The notes: generated from the letters alone by a model not told the origin. DNA of 64,000 bases from Pseudomonas sp. ICMP 561 (GCF_002699985.1 NZ_LKBT01000045.1:293627-357626), one strand, 5' to 3'. Numbered from the stretch's first letter, positions 1 through 9,067 are shown. Program-made: numbers and translations.

Positions 1-1427
1 AGTTGTATGGCATTGACCCGGTGCAGGCCGCCGGTGGCATCAAGCGCAAGGATTTTCTCGCCAACGTTCACCCCGATGACCTGGCCGCGCTGCGCAAGAC
101 CATGGCAGGCGGGTTGGTCAACAGCGGCGACCTCGAACTCGAATACCGCATCGTTCATCCCGACGGGTCAGTCCGCTGGGTGCTTTCTCGCGGCCACACG
201 TATTTCAGTAATACCGGCGAGCCGGTTCGGCGTACAGGCGTCGGCATCGAGATGACGGCTCAGCGTCTGCTCGAACAGCAACTGCGGCAGAGTCAGAAAA
301 TGGAAGCCGTCGGCCAACTGACGGGCGGTCTGGCTCATGATTTCAACAACCTGCTGACCGGAATCACCGGCAGCTTGGAGATGATCAAGCGGCGGATCGC
401 ACAGAATCGCGTCGGTGAAATAGACCGCTACCTCGACGCGGCACAAGGCGCCTCGCGTCGGGCAGCGGCACTGACCCATCGATTACTCGCCTTCTCGCGC
501 CGCCAAACCCTGGAACCTATCGCAACCGACGTCAATCGCTTGGTCGCGAGCATGCTTGAGCTGATTCGCAGCACGATCGGCCCCGCCGTGAATGTGCAAG
601 TCAAGAACGACGCTAATCTGTGGCTGACGCAGGTCGATCCAAATCAACTGGAAAACGCCCTGCTCAACCTGTGCATCAATGCCCGCGACGCCATGCCCGA
701 GGGCGGCACCCTGACCATCCGTACCGGCAATTGCACTCTGCAGGCCAGGGCCGCCGCCGAACGGGATTTGCCTGTAGGCGAGTATCTGACCCTGAGTGTC
801 TGCGACACCGGCAGTGGCATGAGCAGCGACGTTATTGCCCATGCATTTGACCCGTTCTTCACCACCAAACCCATGGGCGAAGGCACCGGTCTGGGGCTGT
901 CGATGATCTACGGTTTCGTCCGGCAGTCGGGCGGTAGCGTGCACATCCATTCGATCATGAATGTGGGCACCAACATGACCTTGTACTTGCCACGGTCACG
1001 GAGCGAGATTGCGCCATCTGACACGCCATTGGCCCTGACGCCACCGCCGCTGGCCGAACGTGGCGAAACGGTACTGGTGATTGATGACGAACACACCGTG
1101 CGCATGCTGATCCGCGAGGTGCTGGAAGATCTGGGCTATACCGCCATCGAAGCGGAAGACGGCGCCAGCGGGCTGCGAGTACTCCAATCCAGCCGGCACA
1201 TTGACCTTCTGGTCACTGATGTCGGTCTGCCCGGTGGTATCAATGGCCGCCAGGTAGCAGACGCCGGACGCAGTCTGCGCCCTGACCTGAAAATACTGTT
1301 CATCACCGGCTATGCCCATAACGCGCTGGGCTGGGAAGAACAGCTGGAGCCCGGCATGCATTTGCTGACCAAGCCGTTCTCCATGGATGAGCTGACCAGT
1401 CGCATCAAAAGCGTCATTACCGACTGA
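1..1427 (+). CDS. PAS hybrid sensor histidine kinase/response regulator, 5' partial
   Basis: The window opens inside this gene; the reading frame is open from base 3 and no convincing start is visible. In order it shows the end of a PAS_3 fold (visible residues 1-85, with HPDD and a DGSVRWV strand), a DHp helix with the H-box GGLAHDFNNLL (phospho-acceptor His about visible residue 112), an HATPase with N-box NARDAMPEGG and GTGLGLSMIYG, and a C-terminal receiver domain with phospho-acceptor Asp about residue 406 (LLVTDVGLPGG). It is a soluble-looking hybrid kinase that would autophosphorylate and pass phosphate to its own receiver. The core closely resembles the larger kinase at 13.1-16.6 kb, so the two are paralogues. 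No partner regulator follows, and the signal is unknown. Confidence 0.93.
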   Translation, partial: LYGIDPVQAAGGIKRKDFLANVHPDDLAALRKTMAGGLVNSGDLELEYRIVHPDGSVRWVLSRGHTYFSNTGEPVRRTGVGIEMTAQRLLEQQLRQSQKMEAVGQLTGGLAHDFNNLLTGITGSLEMIKRRIAQNRVGEIDRYLDAAQGASRRAAALTHRLLAFSRRQTLEPIATDVNRLVASMLELIRSTIGPAVNVQVKNDANLWLTQVDPNQLENALLNLCINARDAMPEGGTLTIRTGNCTLQARAAAERDLPVGEYLTLSVCDTGSGMSSDVIAHAFDPFFTTKPMGEGTGLGLSMIYGFVRQSGGSVHIHSIMNVGTNMTLYLPRSRSEIAPSDTPLALTPPPLAERGETVLVIDDEHTVRMLIREVLEDLGYTAIEAEDGASGLRVLQSSRHIDLLVTDVGLPGGINGRQVADAGRSLRPDLKILFITGYAHNALGWEEQLEPGMHLLTKPFSMDELTSRIKSVITD

Positions 1428-1540
1428 CGTCCTTTGCAGGCGATTTACCAAACCTTTACCGAATCCAGACCTCCGCTTACATGAAACGGGTGTTTCATAC
1501 GTCCATGGCGAACCCACTTATTTTCGCCAAAGGAGACACC

Positions 1541-1885
1541 ATGTTTTCGAAGATGACCCAAGTCCTGATTCTGTCCGGTAGCCTGCTCGTTGCCGGGGCC
1601 GCTACCGCCAATGAACGCGACGTGATCGTCCCCGTTATCGCCGGTGCAGCCGTGGGTGCGGTATTGGCTACTGTGATCAGCCACTCGAGCAGGGACAATG
1701 ACCGCCCGCGCTATCAGGAATACCGGCCACAACCGCGTTATCAGCCACGTTATCAACCACAGTATCAAGCGGTGCGCTACGTCCCGGTGCGTGCGGTTGA
1801 ATACCGCCGCTACGACCCGCCCCGTGGCGGCTATTACGACCACAGGCCCCGCCGGGATTATGATCATGGCCGTGATCGCTGGTAA
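1541..1885 (+). CDS. Small exported protein, Arg/Tyr/Pro-rich
   Basis: This 114-residue protein starts at the ATG preceded by AGGAGA; a longer frame begins 60 bases upstream but lacks a ribosome site. Residues 1-21 form a Sec signal peptide ending ATAN. A glycine-rich hydrophobic segment follows (IAGAAVGAVLATVI, about 29-45) that could be a membrane anchor or glycine-zipper-like. The rest is a low-complexity tail of repeated RYQP units and RR/YD/HDR clusters, strongly basic. It resembles the small periplasmic or membrane proteins annotated only as hypothetical in pseudomonads. A Rho-independent terminator follows directly, so it is a single-gene transcript. Function is not recognised. Confidence 0.8.
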   Translation: MFSKMTQVLILSGSLLVAGAATANERDVIVPVIAGAAVGAVLATVISHSSRDNDRPRYQEYRPQPRYQPRYQPQYQAVRYVPVRAVEYRRYDPPRGGYYDHRPRRDYDHGRDRW

Positions 1886-1901
1886 GGCTTGATCCGCAAG
1901 A

Positions 1902-1929
1902 GCCGCTGCCATCTGGCAGCGGCTTTTTT
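1902..1929 (+). terminator. Rho-independent terminator
   Basis: A 9-bp perfect GC stem (GCCGCTGCC and its complement) with an ATCT loop is followed by six Ts, 16 bases after the stop of the small exported protein. Confidence 0.9.
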
Positions 1930-2107
1930 CATTCCCTGCATTCCGTCCCCGGGGTCGCCTGTGTATGATAGCAGCAGGCCAATGCTGCCTGCCGCTCGCT
2001 CCCGATGGGAAAGGTGAAAGCATGTTTTCTTCCGAATCCTGTCGCATCTCTTGATAGTCCAGGTTTGGCAATGCGAGCACCAGAAAGCCTCGACTCCAGG
2101 AGCCTTC

Positions 2108-2638
2108 ATGTTTTCCATCGAACACGCCAAGCAAATGGCCAAGCGGCTGCGCGCCGACCTCGCCAGGTCTCATCAGGACATTTCCCACTCCGCAGCCCTT
2201 GAACTGGTCGCCCATCAACTGGGCCACAAAGACTGGAACACTGCGTCAGCGCTGCTCACCCACGAAGTTGCCCCGGCGGGTATCACCTTCGACAAATCGA
2301 TCCCTATTCTGCGATCGTTTGACGAAACCAAGGCTCGCGAGTTTTACCTCGATTTCCTCGGCTTCAGCGTTGAATTCGAGCACCGGTTCGAAGCGGATCT
2401 GCCGCTGTATCTGGGAATAACCCGCAACGGCCTGCAACTGCACCTCTCCGAACACCACGGCGATGCCAGCCCCGGCTCGACGGTATTCATCCCGATGCAA
2501 AATATCGAACTGCTTCGCGATGAATTGCAGGCCAAGCGCTACGGCTACGGCCGACCGGATATCGTCGAGCAAGGCTGGGGCAAAGTGCTGGAGGTTTACG
2601 ACCCGTTCGGCAACCGGCTGAGGTTTTGTGAGGGGTGA
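2108..2638 (+). CDS. Glyoxalase-superfamily (VOC) protein with N-terminal helical domain
   Basis: The start is the ATG with AGGAG seven bases upstream; an in-frame start 57 bases earlier has no ribosome site. Residues 1-50 form a helical domain (SIEHAKQMAKRL...LGHKDWNTASALL) found in front of VOC domains in many proteobacterial proteins. Residues 60-176 are one VOC/bleomycin-resistance-like unit (IPILRSFDETKAREFYLDFLGF ... YDPFGNRLRFCE). Single-unit VOC proteins usually dimerise to bind a ligand or metal. The DPFGNRLRF end is typical of the bleomycin-resistance/dioxygenase side of the superfamily rather than glyoxalase I. The substrate cannot be told from sequence. Confidence 0.85.
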   Translation: MFSIEHAKQMAKRLRADLARSHQDISHSAALELVAHQLGHKDWNTASALLTHEVAPAGITFDKSIPILRSFDETKAREFYLDFLGFSVEFEHRFEADLPLYLGITRNGLQLHLSEHHGDASPGSTVFIPMQNIELLRDELQAKRYGYGRPDIVEQGWGKVLEVYDPFGNRLRFCEG

Positions 2639-2690
2639 AACAGGCAGCGCCCTAAAACAGACATATAAACCCTCTTACTGAAATATCCTT

Positions 2691-2760
2691 CTGTAGGAGC
2701 CAACTTGTTGGCGAGGCGTCGTGTCAGTCATTACGTCTCGCGAACAAGTTCGCTCCTACC
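2691..2760 (+). repeat. REP-type palindrome
   Basis: An imperfect inverted repeat opens with CTGTAGGAGCCAACTTGTTGGCGAG and closes with its near complement ending CGCTCCTACC. It lies between the VOC gene and the diiron oxidase gene; the remaining 150 bases of this gap show nothing else. Confidence 0.75.
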
Positions 2761-2913
2761 AAGGTCGAGGTATGCCAGATTTATAGCTGATCAACAGTCC
2801 TCCCCCTCACCCCAAAAAAACGCACCACCCGTCCAGCCCTTTACACATTCTTGGAATTTATCCGGAAGCCCCCGCCTCAGACCTACATACCAAGAACATT
2901 TGTAGGCTGCCTT

Positions 2914-4272
2914 ATGAACTCTCTGCGCAATTTTGCTGATCGCCTGACCCCGGCAATGCATTCAGATGCAGATGCCAGAACCCTCTACCACCAGCTGTTG
3001 AGCGATCCCCAGCAGGTAGATGCCCGTACGCTTCGTCACTTTCTCGACGTCCATCTTCATGAAGCGCGGCAATGTTCCGTGGATCTTCCTGAAGACCTCA
3101 GCGAGATGCCCGCGTGGATGGAGGGAAAGGCAAGTGTTGTCGCCAGTGCGTACAGAGAGTATCTCGAAGGACGGCATGCAGGCGCAGGTAGGCAATTCTT
3201 CGGAAACAAGGCTCATGCCCTTTATTTTCTAAGACAGGTAGCACCGACCAAACTGGTGGATGGGGCCTGGCTATACGCGGCGATAAAACACACCGACGAC
3301 TGGCGCTATCACGGTCTGATCCGTACCTATCTGGAAGAGCTGGGGGATGGCGATCCCGCGCTGAATCATGTGGTGCTGTACCGCAAGCTTCTGGCTGATC
3401 ACGACTGCGCGCCCACCGAACAACTGGAAAACGTGTTGTACGTCCAGGGCGCCATTCAGCTCGCACTCGCGCAACTGGGTGACGAGTACCTGCCAGAGCT
3501 GCTCGGGTATAACCTGGGCTATGAGCAGCTTCCGTTGCACTTGTTGATTACTTCGTTCGAGCTCAACGAGCTGAACATCGATCCGTACTATTTCACGCTG
3601 CACGTCACCATCGACAATGCCAGTAACGGCCACGCCCACAAAGCCGTGCAAACCGTTCTCGACCTCTTGCCGACAGATGACACCCGGGATGAATTCATTG
3701 AGCGGCTGCGCACTGGCTATGCCCTGAACGAACTGGGCACGGGCACTAAAGAGGTCATCGCCAGCTTTGATCTGGAGAACGAAGTCGTGGCCATGCTGGA
3801 GCGCAAGCGTTCCTTTGGTCAGTACATGCATTCGGACTATTGCCGTCTGGACGGGTTGACCATCAACCAGTGGCTGGGCGAGCCCGGACGCAGCCGCGCG
3901 TTCCTGACCGCTCTTGAAAATAAAGGCTGGATCAAACGCAATCAGGACCCGACCCAAAGTCGCTTCTGGCAACTGATCGACGGCCCGGGAGCGGTGATGT
4001 TTGGCGTGTTCAGCGGTTATGAAATGCAGCTGTTGAGGGACTGGATTGCAGGGGATTGGGTTGACGAAAGTGCTTCGGCCAACAGCAACCCGTTTCGTGC
4101 CCGGTTCCGGCGTCGGGCGACACCCGCCTCTGTATCGCCAAAGCAACCTAAAGCTAACGGCTCGACTGAGCGATTGATCAGTCTGCTGTCCCCTTCCCAA
4201 CACTCGACGCCTGAGGGCCTGATCGCCACTCGGGCCTATTCCAGCCAACTTGCTCAAGGATCGTTAGCGTGA
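2914..4272 (+). CDS. Haem-oxygenase-like diiron oxidase/oxygenase (iron-containing redox enzyme family)
   Basis: The 452-residue protein is read from ATG 2914; an upstream in-frame ATG at 2851 is possible, but that stretch looks non-coding. The central part matches the Haem_oxygenas_2 family. A first helix carries EELGDGDPALNH (Glu141/142 and His152), a second SFELNEL (Glu216/219), and a third LHVTIDNASNGHA (His230, Asp234, His240). These are the positions expected to hold two irons in haem-oxygenase-like diiron oxidases, which hydroxylate, cleave or decarboxylate amino-acid-like substrates. Residues from about 285 to 400 are an added domain, followed by a basic low-complexity tail. The stop overlaps the start of the downstream methyltransferase, so the two are translationally coupled. 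The substrate is unknown, and no NRPS or other tailoring gene is nearby. Confidence 0.75.
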   Translation: MNSLRNFADRLTPAMHSDADARTLYHQLLSDPQQVDARTLRHFLDVHLHEARQCSVDLPEDLSEMPAWMEGKASVVASAYREYLEGRHAGAGRQFFGNKAHALYFLRQVAPTKLVDGAWLYAAIKHTDDWRYHGLIRTYLEELGDGDPALNHVVLYRKLLADHDCAPTEQLENVLYVQGAIQLALAQLGDEYLPELLGYNLGYEQLPLHLLITSFELNELNIDPYYFTLHVTIDNASNGHAHKAVQTVLDLLPTDDTRDEFIERLRTGYALNELGTGTKEVIASFDLENEVVAMLERKRSFGQYMHSDYCRLDGLTINQWLGEPGRSRAFLTALENKGWIKRNQDPTQSRFWQLIDGPGAVMFGVFSGYEMQLLRDWIAGDWVDESASANSNPFRARFRRRATPASVSPKQPKANGSTERLISLLSPSQHSTPEGLIATRAYSSQLAQGSLA

Positions 4273-5258
4273 TGGACCACACCACTGCATCGTCATCGTT
4301 TACTAATGCACCCAACACTGAAGAACAGACCCATGACCTGGCACTCGTTCAGTTGGGTCGTCGACTACAGGCCGATGAGTACAAGTTCGTCACGGTGACG
4401 CCCCTGACCCATCAGCGCAATAACGAGCGCGAGCAAAACTGCAAGGCTCGTAACCTGCGCGATATCTTTGGCTGGAACCGGCCGTTTGAAACAAACCTGC
4501 TGCCAGAGGCGGAAATAAACGCCCTGCTGGCCAGCGGAATCATCCGCGCCCATGCCGGGTTGTTACTCAGTGAAGTACGCTGGTCGAGCCTGCAGGACCT
4601 GCTTTTCGTGCATTCCGGCTTCCCGACCATTTCAAACGATGCAGTCTTTTTCGGCCCCGACACCTACCGATTCGCCCAGGCCATTGAAGAGCATCTGAGA
4701 ACCTCATTGCATCCGGTGCGCACTGCGGCTGATATTGGTTGTGGCAGCGGCATGGGAGCCATCCTCATCGCAAAATCCAGACCCAACGCCCAAGTGTTGG
4801 CACTGGATATCAATCCGACAGCCCTGAGGTTTACAGCGGTCAACGCTGCACTGGCGGAGATCGAAAACGTGCACGCCTGGCACAGCGATCTGCTGGAAAG
4901 TACTTCCGGCGAATTCGACCTCATCGTCGCCAACCCGCCTTATATGCAGGACAGCCAGAAACGCGCCTATCGTCATGGCGGCGGACGCCTGGGTTCAGAG
5001 CTTTCCGTACGCATCGTCGAGCAAGCGATGGGCCGCCTGGCACTGGGCGGTAGCCTGTTGCTGTACACCGGCACGCCATGGGTCGACGGAGTGGATCTGT
5101 TCCTTGAACACGCCCTGCTGTTGATTGATCGCCCAGGTTTCGCGTGGTCCTATCGCGAGATGGACCCGGATGTATTCGGCGAGGAACTGGAAACCGAAAA
5201 CTACGCTCAGGCAGAAAGAATCGCTGCGGTGGTGTTAACGGTTACCCGGACGGCGTGA
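4272..5258 (+). CDS. Class I SAM methyltransferase with NPPY motif
   Basis: The start is the ATG overlapping the upstream stop (TGATG); a GTG one codon earlier is an alternative. Residues 1-130 are an N-terminal domain not recognised with certainty. The catalytic Rossmann domain follows, with motif I DIGCGSGMG near residue 154, an acidic ALDINPTAL strand, and motif IV NPPY near residue 221. NPPY is characteristic of methyltransferases acting on planar nitrogen (amide, exocyclic amine), such as PrmC/HemK and RlmG types. The tight coupling to the diiron oxidase suggests both act on the same small molecule rather than on rRNA or release factors. That role is inference. Confidence 0.8.
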   Translation: MDHTTASSSFTNAPNTEEQTHDLALVQLGRRLQADEYKFVTVTPLTHQRNNEREQNCKARNLRDIFGWNRPFETNLLPEAEINALLASGIIRAHAGLLLSEVRWSSLQDLLFVHSGFPTISNDAVFFGPDTYRFAQAIEEHLRTSLHPVRTAADIGCGSGMGAILIAKSRPNAQVLALDINPTALRFTAVNAALAEIENVHAWHSDLLESTSGEFDLIVANPPYMQDSQKRAYRHGGGRLGSELSVRIVEQAMGRLALGGSLLLYTGTPWVDGVDLFLEHALLLIDRPGFAWSYREMDPDVFGEELETENYAQAERIAAVVLTVTRTA

Positions 5259-5278
5259 GCGGTTGTCGGCGTTCTTGA

Positions 5279-5548
5279 CGTTGCAAATACTGTGGCTGTA
5301 CCCACCCATTCGCGAATGAATTCGCTCCCACCGGATGTGCGCAAGTCTGATGCTCAACGCAAACTGGTAGGACCGAATTTATTCGGGAAGACAGCATTCC
5401 CGACGACGCAGATGCTGTGGCCGTACCGAACCCTTCGCGAATGAATTCGCTCCTACCGGATCTGCGCTAGCCTGAAGCTCAACACAACCTGGTAGGACCG
5501 AATTTATTCGGGAAAACGGTATCCCTGACGACACAGAGGCTGTGGCTG
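5279..5548 (+). repeat. Tandem REPIN array, about 2.2 units of ~122-124 bp
   Basis: Two half-palindromes alternate: TTCGCGAATGAATTCGCTCC (5308 and 5432) and GGTAGGACCGAATTTATTCG (5368 and 5490). Spacing between like elements is 122-124 bases, and the linkers are also conserved. The array fills the gap between the methyltransferase and the NmrA-type reductase; no gene is seen in it. The same unit recurs at 7.48-7.79 kb. Confidence 0.85.
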
Positions 5549-5560
5549 TATCGCGGGTGC

Positions 5561-6430
5561 TTAAGCCTCAGCAAGAGCCTCGCGCACGAAGTCTTCATAA
5601 GTGCGTAATGGGTGCCCAATGATGGTCTGAAGCTGCTCAATGGTTCCTTCTTTTGCCTGCATGCCAAACTTCTGAATCCCCGCCATCATCAGGCGCATGT
5701 CATACGCCAGCCAATTGGGACCGTATGAAGCGAGCTGCCCTTCGAAAGCCGCAACGTCATCACCACCGTAGGCGATCTCGCGCCCCAGCGCGGTACTCCA
5801 GACTTTCGCCACAGACGAACCGGTGAGCGGCTGCGGTCCGATCAACTCCAGCGTTACACAATCCAGCGCCGAGGCTGCTCTGTCACGACGCAGCAATTCC
5901 GCAACGGCGACATCAGCGATATCGCGCGCATCAATCATGGAAACACCTGCCGAACCGATTGGCATTGGATAAACCGAGTAATCCTGAATGGTCTGTTGGA
6001 CCATGCGATCGTTTTGCATGAAATAAGCCGGACGCAAAATAGTCACGGACATGTCGAGGGTCTCGATCATGCGCTCAACCGTACGCTTGCCGGTGAAGTG
6101 CGGGACATTGGTGAACTTGTCCGCATGGATCACCGACAGGTAAACAATGCGCTCAATACCCACCTCGCGAGCAAGGTTCAGCGTAATGAGGGCTTGGGTG
6201 ACCTCATCAGGCGTTACCGCATTGAGGAGGAACAGCGTACGCACCGACGACAGTGCCTCGCGCATCGACGCTACATCGGTTAGGTCTGCGACCACCTCAG
6301 TGACGCCCGTCGGGAAGGTCCGCTTACCCGGTTGGCGTACGAGAGCTTTGACGTCAGCGCCCGCGTCAGCAAGGCCTTGGGTGATCAGTGAACCAATAGT
6401 GCCGGTGGCACCAGTAACCAGAATGCTCAT
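5561..6430 (-). CDS. NmrA-family NAD(P)-binding reductase
   Basis: This 289-residue protein starts at the ATG preceded by AGGAG; the frame extends 81 bases further upstream without a better start. It has an N-terminal Rossmann motif (LVTGATGTIGS, residues 4-14) and an NADP-type basic residue after the second strand (ALVRQPGK). The rest is the atypical short-chain dehydrogenase layout of NmrA/QorB proteins, which bind NAD(P)H and reduce quinones or act as redox sensors. The canonical YxxxK is not evident. It is transcribed divergently from the LysR-type gene at 6565, which is the likely regulator. Confidence 0.88.
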   Translation of the reverse strand: MSILVTGATGTIGSLITQGLADAGADVKALVRQPGKRTFPTGVTEVVADLTDVASMREALSSVRTLFLLNAVTPDEVTQALITLNLAREVGIERIVYLSVIHADKFTNVPHFTGKRTVERMIETLDMSVTILRPAYFMQNDRMVQQTIQDYSVYPMPIGSAGVSMIDARDIADVAVAELLRRDRAASALDCVTLELIGPQPLTGSSVAKVWSTALGREIAYGGDDVAAFEGQLASYGPNWLAYDMRLMMAGIQKFGMQAKEGTIEQLQTIIGHPLRTYEDFVREALAEA

Positions 6431-6564
6431 ATTGAAACTCCTGCTGAGGATTTGAAGTTGATCTGCGAGTGAAATCCGCAACGACCTTGACGAGAAAGTA
6501 ATCCGTTGCACTTATAAAACGAAGACCCCAAAATCCAGACACCTCGTTGCAAATATGGAACACC

Positions 6565-7440
6565 ATGAACCTGAACGCGCTGATCGATTTCATGCTCGTC
6601 GCCACCCATTCAGGGCTGGGAAAGGCAAGCCGTGCGAGCGGTGTTTCCAAAGCCACGTTGTCGCGCCGAATCGCCGACCTTGAAGAGCAACTGGGCGTAA
6701 GGTTGATTGAGCGCAGCGCCCGCGGCCTGAAACTCACCGAAGCGGGCAAGGCGCTGATGTCTCGAACTGAAGCCCCGCTGAGTGAAGTAACTGAAGCAAT
6801 GACGGCTGCAAGTGAAGGCGTTTCAACGCCTCGCGGGCGCTTGCGGGTCGCGGCACCGATTTTGTTCTCTCAGCTCGCGATGGGCCGTATCGGCGCCGAG
6901 TTCTGTGCGGCCTATCCGGAAGTCTTGATTGAGGTGGTTGCGGAAGATCGCATGGTCGATCTGGTGGAGGAGCAATACGACGTCGCCATCCGGATCAATC
7001 CAGGCCCGGACAGCAGCCTGGTCGGCAGGTGCTTCGCCAAAGACCGGCTGATAGTCGTGGCGGCGCCTGAAATACCCAAGCCGATGCCCGGCGCAATCAG
7101 ACCCGTTCCGGGCATCGTGACTTCAACGTTCCAGCCCACCCACTGGAGTCTCGATGGCGGGCAGTTGGTCCTGGAGCCGATCCCGAAAATGAGCTTCTCT
7201 TCATTGCTGATGGTCCGCGATGCAGCTATCGCCGGGGGCGGTGCGGCCCTCATTCCACAGTCCATCGCCTGGAGTCAGCTTGCCCGAGGTGAGTTGGTTC
7301 AATGGGGGACTGTGTCGGGTGTCGAGCCGTCGCTGTGGGTTTTGCATACATCCAGGCGGCTTGCGGCTCCCAAAGTACGGGCATTTGTCGACTTCATGTG
7401 TGCCAGGTATCCGGACATGTCTCTGGTGCTTGATGGGTAG
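6565..7440 (+). CDS. LysR-type transcriptional regulator
   Basis: The protein has 291 residues from ATG 6565; a TTG six codons upstream is less likely. Residues 1-60 form the winged helix-turn-helix (ASRASGVSKATLSRRIADLEEQLGVRL). The periplasmic-binding-like effector domain starts near residue 90 (RGRLRVAAPI). This is the CrgA/AaeR-like branch that often controls a divergent oxidoreductase. The 134-base spacer to the NmrA-type gene should hold the operator, but no clear T-N11-A box was assigned. Confidence 0.92.
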   Translation: MNLNALIDFMLVATHSGLGKASRASGVSKATLSRRIADLEEQLGVRLIERSARGLKLTEAGKALMSRTEAPLSEVTEAMTAASEGVSTPRGRLRVAAPILFSQLAMGRIGAEFCAAYPEVLIEVVAEDRMVDLVEEQYDVAIRINPGPDSSLVGRCFAKDRLIVVAAPEIPKPMPGAIRPVPGIVTSTFQPTHWSLDGGQLVLEPIPKMSFSSLLMVRDAAIAGGGAALIPQSIAWSQLARGELVQWGTVSGVEPSLWVLHTSRRLAAPKVRAFVDFMCARYPDMSLVLDG

Positions 7441-7482
7441 AAAATCGCTCACACAAGGGAATGCATTTCTGATCGCACAGAT

Positions 7483-7785
7483 GCTGTGATGGTATAGGCC
7501 CCTTCGCGAATGAATTCGCTCCTACCGGATTTGTGCAAGGCTGATGCTCAACGCAAACTGGTAGGACCGAATTTATTCGGGAAGACGGTATCCCTGACGA
7601 CGCAAATGCTGTGGCTGTGCCGGCCCCTTCGCGAATGAATTCGCTCCCACAGGGTCTGCACCTTCCTCACGTTCACCCCGATCCTGTGGGACCGGATTCA
7701 TCCGGGAAGGCGGCATTCCCGACGATGCAGATGCTCTGGATGTACCGGCCCCTTCGCGAATGAATATGCTCCTACCGGATTTGCG
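7483..7785 (+). repeat. Tandem REPIN array, about 2.4 units
   Basis: The array uses the same unit as 5.28-5.55 kb. TTCGCGAATGAATTCGCTCC-type halves start near 7502, 7625 and 7752, and GGTAGGACCGAATTTATTCG-type halves near 7560 and 7684, giving a 123-127 base period. It fills the 349-base gap between the LysR gene and the convergent LacI gene; no gene is seen there. Confidence 0.85.
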
Positions 7786-7789
7786 CCGA

Positions 7790-8857
7790 TCAATCATAAA
7801 TAATCTTCTGATACACCGGGGTCTGCTGCGCGCTGTGTTTGATACGCCGCACCGAGCTGCCGGTGATCAATTGCCCGCCCAGTAGAAGATTGCCGCATGG
7901 TGATCGCGGTTCGAAGAGACGTTGCCTTAATACCCTGATCGCCTCCGCCCCCAACTCATCGCGAGGGACGTGAAGCGTGGTGAGCGGTATGTCGTTGATG
8001 TCAGCCAGATTGAAGCCATCCATGCTCATCACCGAAACGTCCTGAGGCACCCTCAAACCAGCGCTCTGTAGCGCTTTCACGGCACCGGCTGCCATGAAAT
8101 CGCCCCCGGCAAGAATCGCGGTAGGTCGGTCATCAGGTGCGCAATCTGCGATAAAAGCCGCCACCCGCGCTTCCGCCTCGGCACTGCCGAAGCCTTCGGT
8201 AATGATCTGATGGTTCGCGTCGACAAACTCGAGATTCTGCTCCTTCCAGGCGTCGCGAATCCCACGCATGCGCAGATCCATCGTGTAGCGCCTGAGGCAC
8301 TGCAATGTCAGTACGTTTCGATGACCCATCTGAAACAGGTAATTGATCGCAAAATGACCGATCAAAAAGTGGTCGGGCGATATGGAAGGCAGGCGCAGGC
8401 TGCGATCAATGCAGTTGATCAGCACAGCAGGCTTGCTGAAATCCGCTGCCAACTGGTGAATGTGCGGATCATCAATGCCGATCAGAATCGCTGCATCGGT
8501 TTCTTTCTGATTCATCTTTTCAAGAAACAACAATGCGTCGCTGTCGACCTCCTCAAGTTCGCAGTAACGAACTCGAACATCATGCTGAGCAACCGCCTGG
8601 GTGATGCCCTGGATAACCTTGTAGTAGAAGATATCCGAGCGGACGTTGAAGGCACGCGAGGGTGCAAAGATGGTCAGCCCGTTTAGCAGAAACCGGCCAT
8701 TGGCGAGGTCTTCCATCACCCCATGCTGGCGCGCCACCGCCAACACTTTCTGCCTCGTTGCCGCGCTAGTATTTGATTTACCGGCAAGCACTCGGGAAAC
8801 CGTCGCAATCGACAGACCTGTTTGTGCAGCGATCTCAGTAATACGTAGCTTGCCCAC
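7790..8857 (-). CDS. LacI-family transcriptional regulator
   Basis: This 355-residue protein uses a GTG start (8855-8857); an upstream ATG is out of frame. Residues 3-50 are the LacI helix-turn-helix and hinge (ITEIAAQTGLSIATVSRVLAG). The remainder is a periplasmic-binding-like sugar sensor (ILIGIDDPHIHQL ... GDFMAAGAVKAL ... DVSVMSMDGFNLAD). It faces away from the MFS-GH31 operon across a 210-base spacer holding two palindromes. The natural reading is repression of that operon until its sugar or a breakdown product binds. Confidence 0.92.
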   Translation of the reverse strand: MGKLRITEIAAQTGLSIATVSRVLAGKSNTSAATRQKVLAVARQHGVMEDLANGRFLLNGLTIFAPSRAFNVRSDIFYYKVIQGITQAVAQHDVRVRYCELEEVDSDALLFLEKMNQKETDAAILIGIDDPHIHQLAADFSKPAVLINCIDRSLRLPSISPDHFLIGHFAINYLFQMGHRNVLTLQCLRRYTMDLRMRGIRDAWKEQNLEFVDANHQIITEGFGSAEAEARVAAFIADCAPDDRPTAILAGGDFMAAGAVKALQSAGLRVPQDVSVMSMDGFNLADINDIPLTTLHVPRDELGAEAIRVLRQRLFEPRSPCGNLLLGGQLITGSSVRRIKHSAQQTPVYQKIIYD

Positions 8858-8883
8858 AGCGACTGATCCATTGAGACAATTTA

Positions 8884-8897
8884 TGTAAAAGCTTTCA
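8884..8897. promoter_or_regulatory. Candidate LacI-family operator 1
   Basis: TGTAAAAGCTTTCA is a near-palindrome fitting the general TG-nAA...TTn-CA shape of LacI/GalR operators. It lies 27 bases upstream of the regulator start, in the divergent spacer. Confidence 0.5.
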
Positions 8898-8959
8898 TAT
8901 CAGAAAAAGACCACAAGGCCTAGCGTGGTCTGGATTCCACCAATCGATTCACTAAGAAA

Positions 8960-8975
8960 ATGTAAATTTATACAT
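8960..8975. promoter_or_regulatory. Candidate LacI-family operator 2
   Basis: ATGTAAATTTATACAT is an inverted repeat (ATGTA/TACAT arms) about 90 bases before the MFS gene. It could be a second operator allowing looping with the first. Confidence 0.4.
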
Positions 8976-9067
8976 CGTTAGTTCTGTACGGGGCATAAGC
9001 CGTTGCCCTAGCGTTGAGCCTCAAATAAAAACAAAACGCCGGAAAATCCGGCACAGGCGAAGAATTG

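Noticed and set aside
5279..5548. Possible CRISPR array
   Set aside because: Repeat units are palindromic REPIN halves with conserved linkers of ~122-base period; there are no unique spacers and no cas genes.
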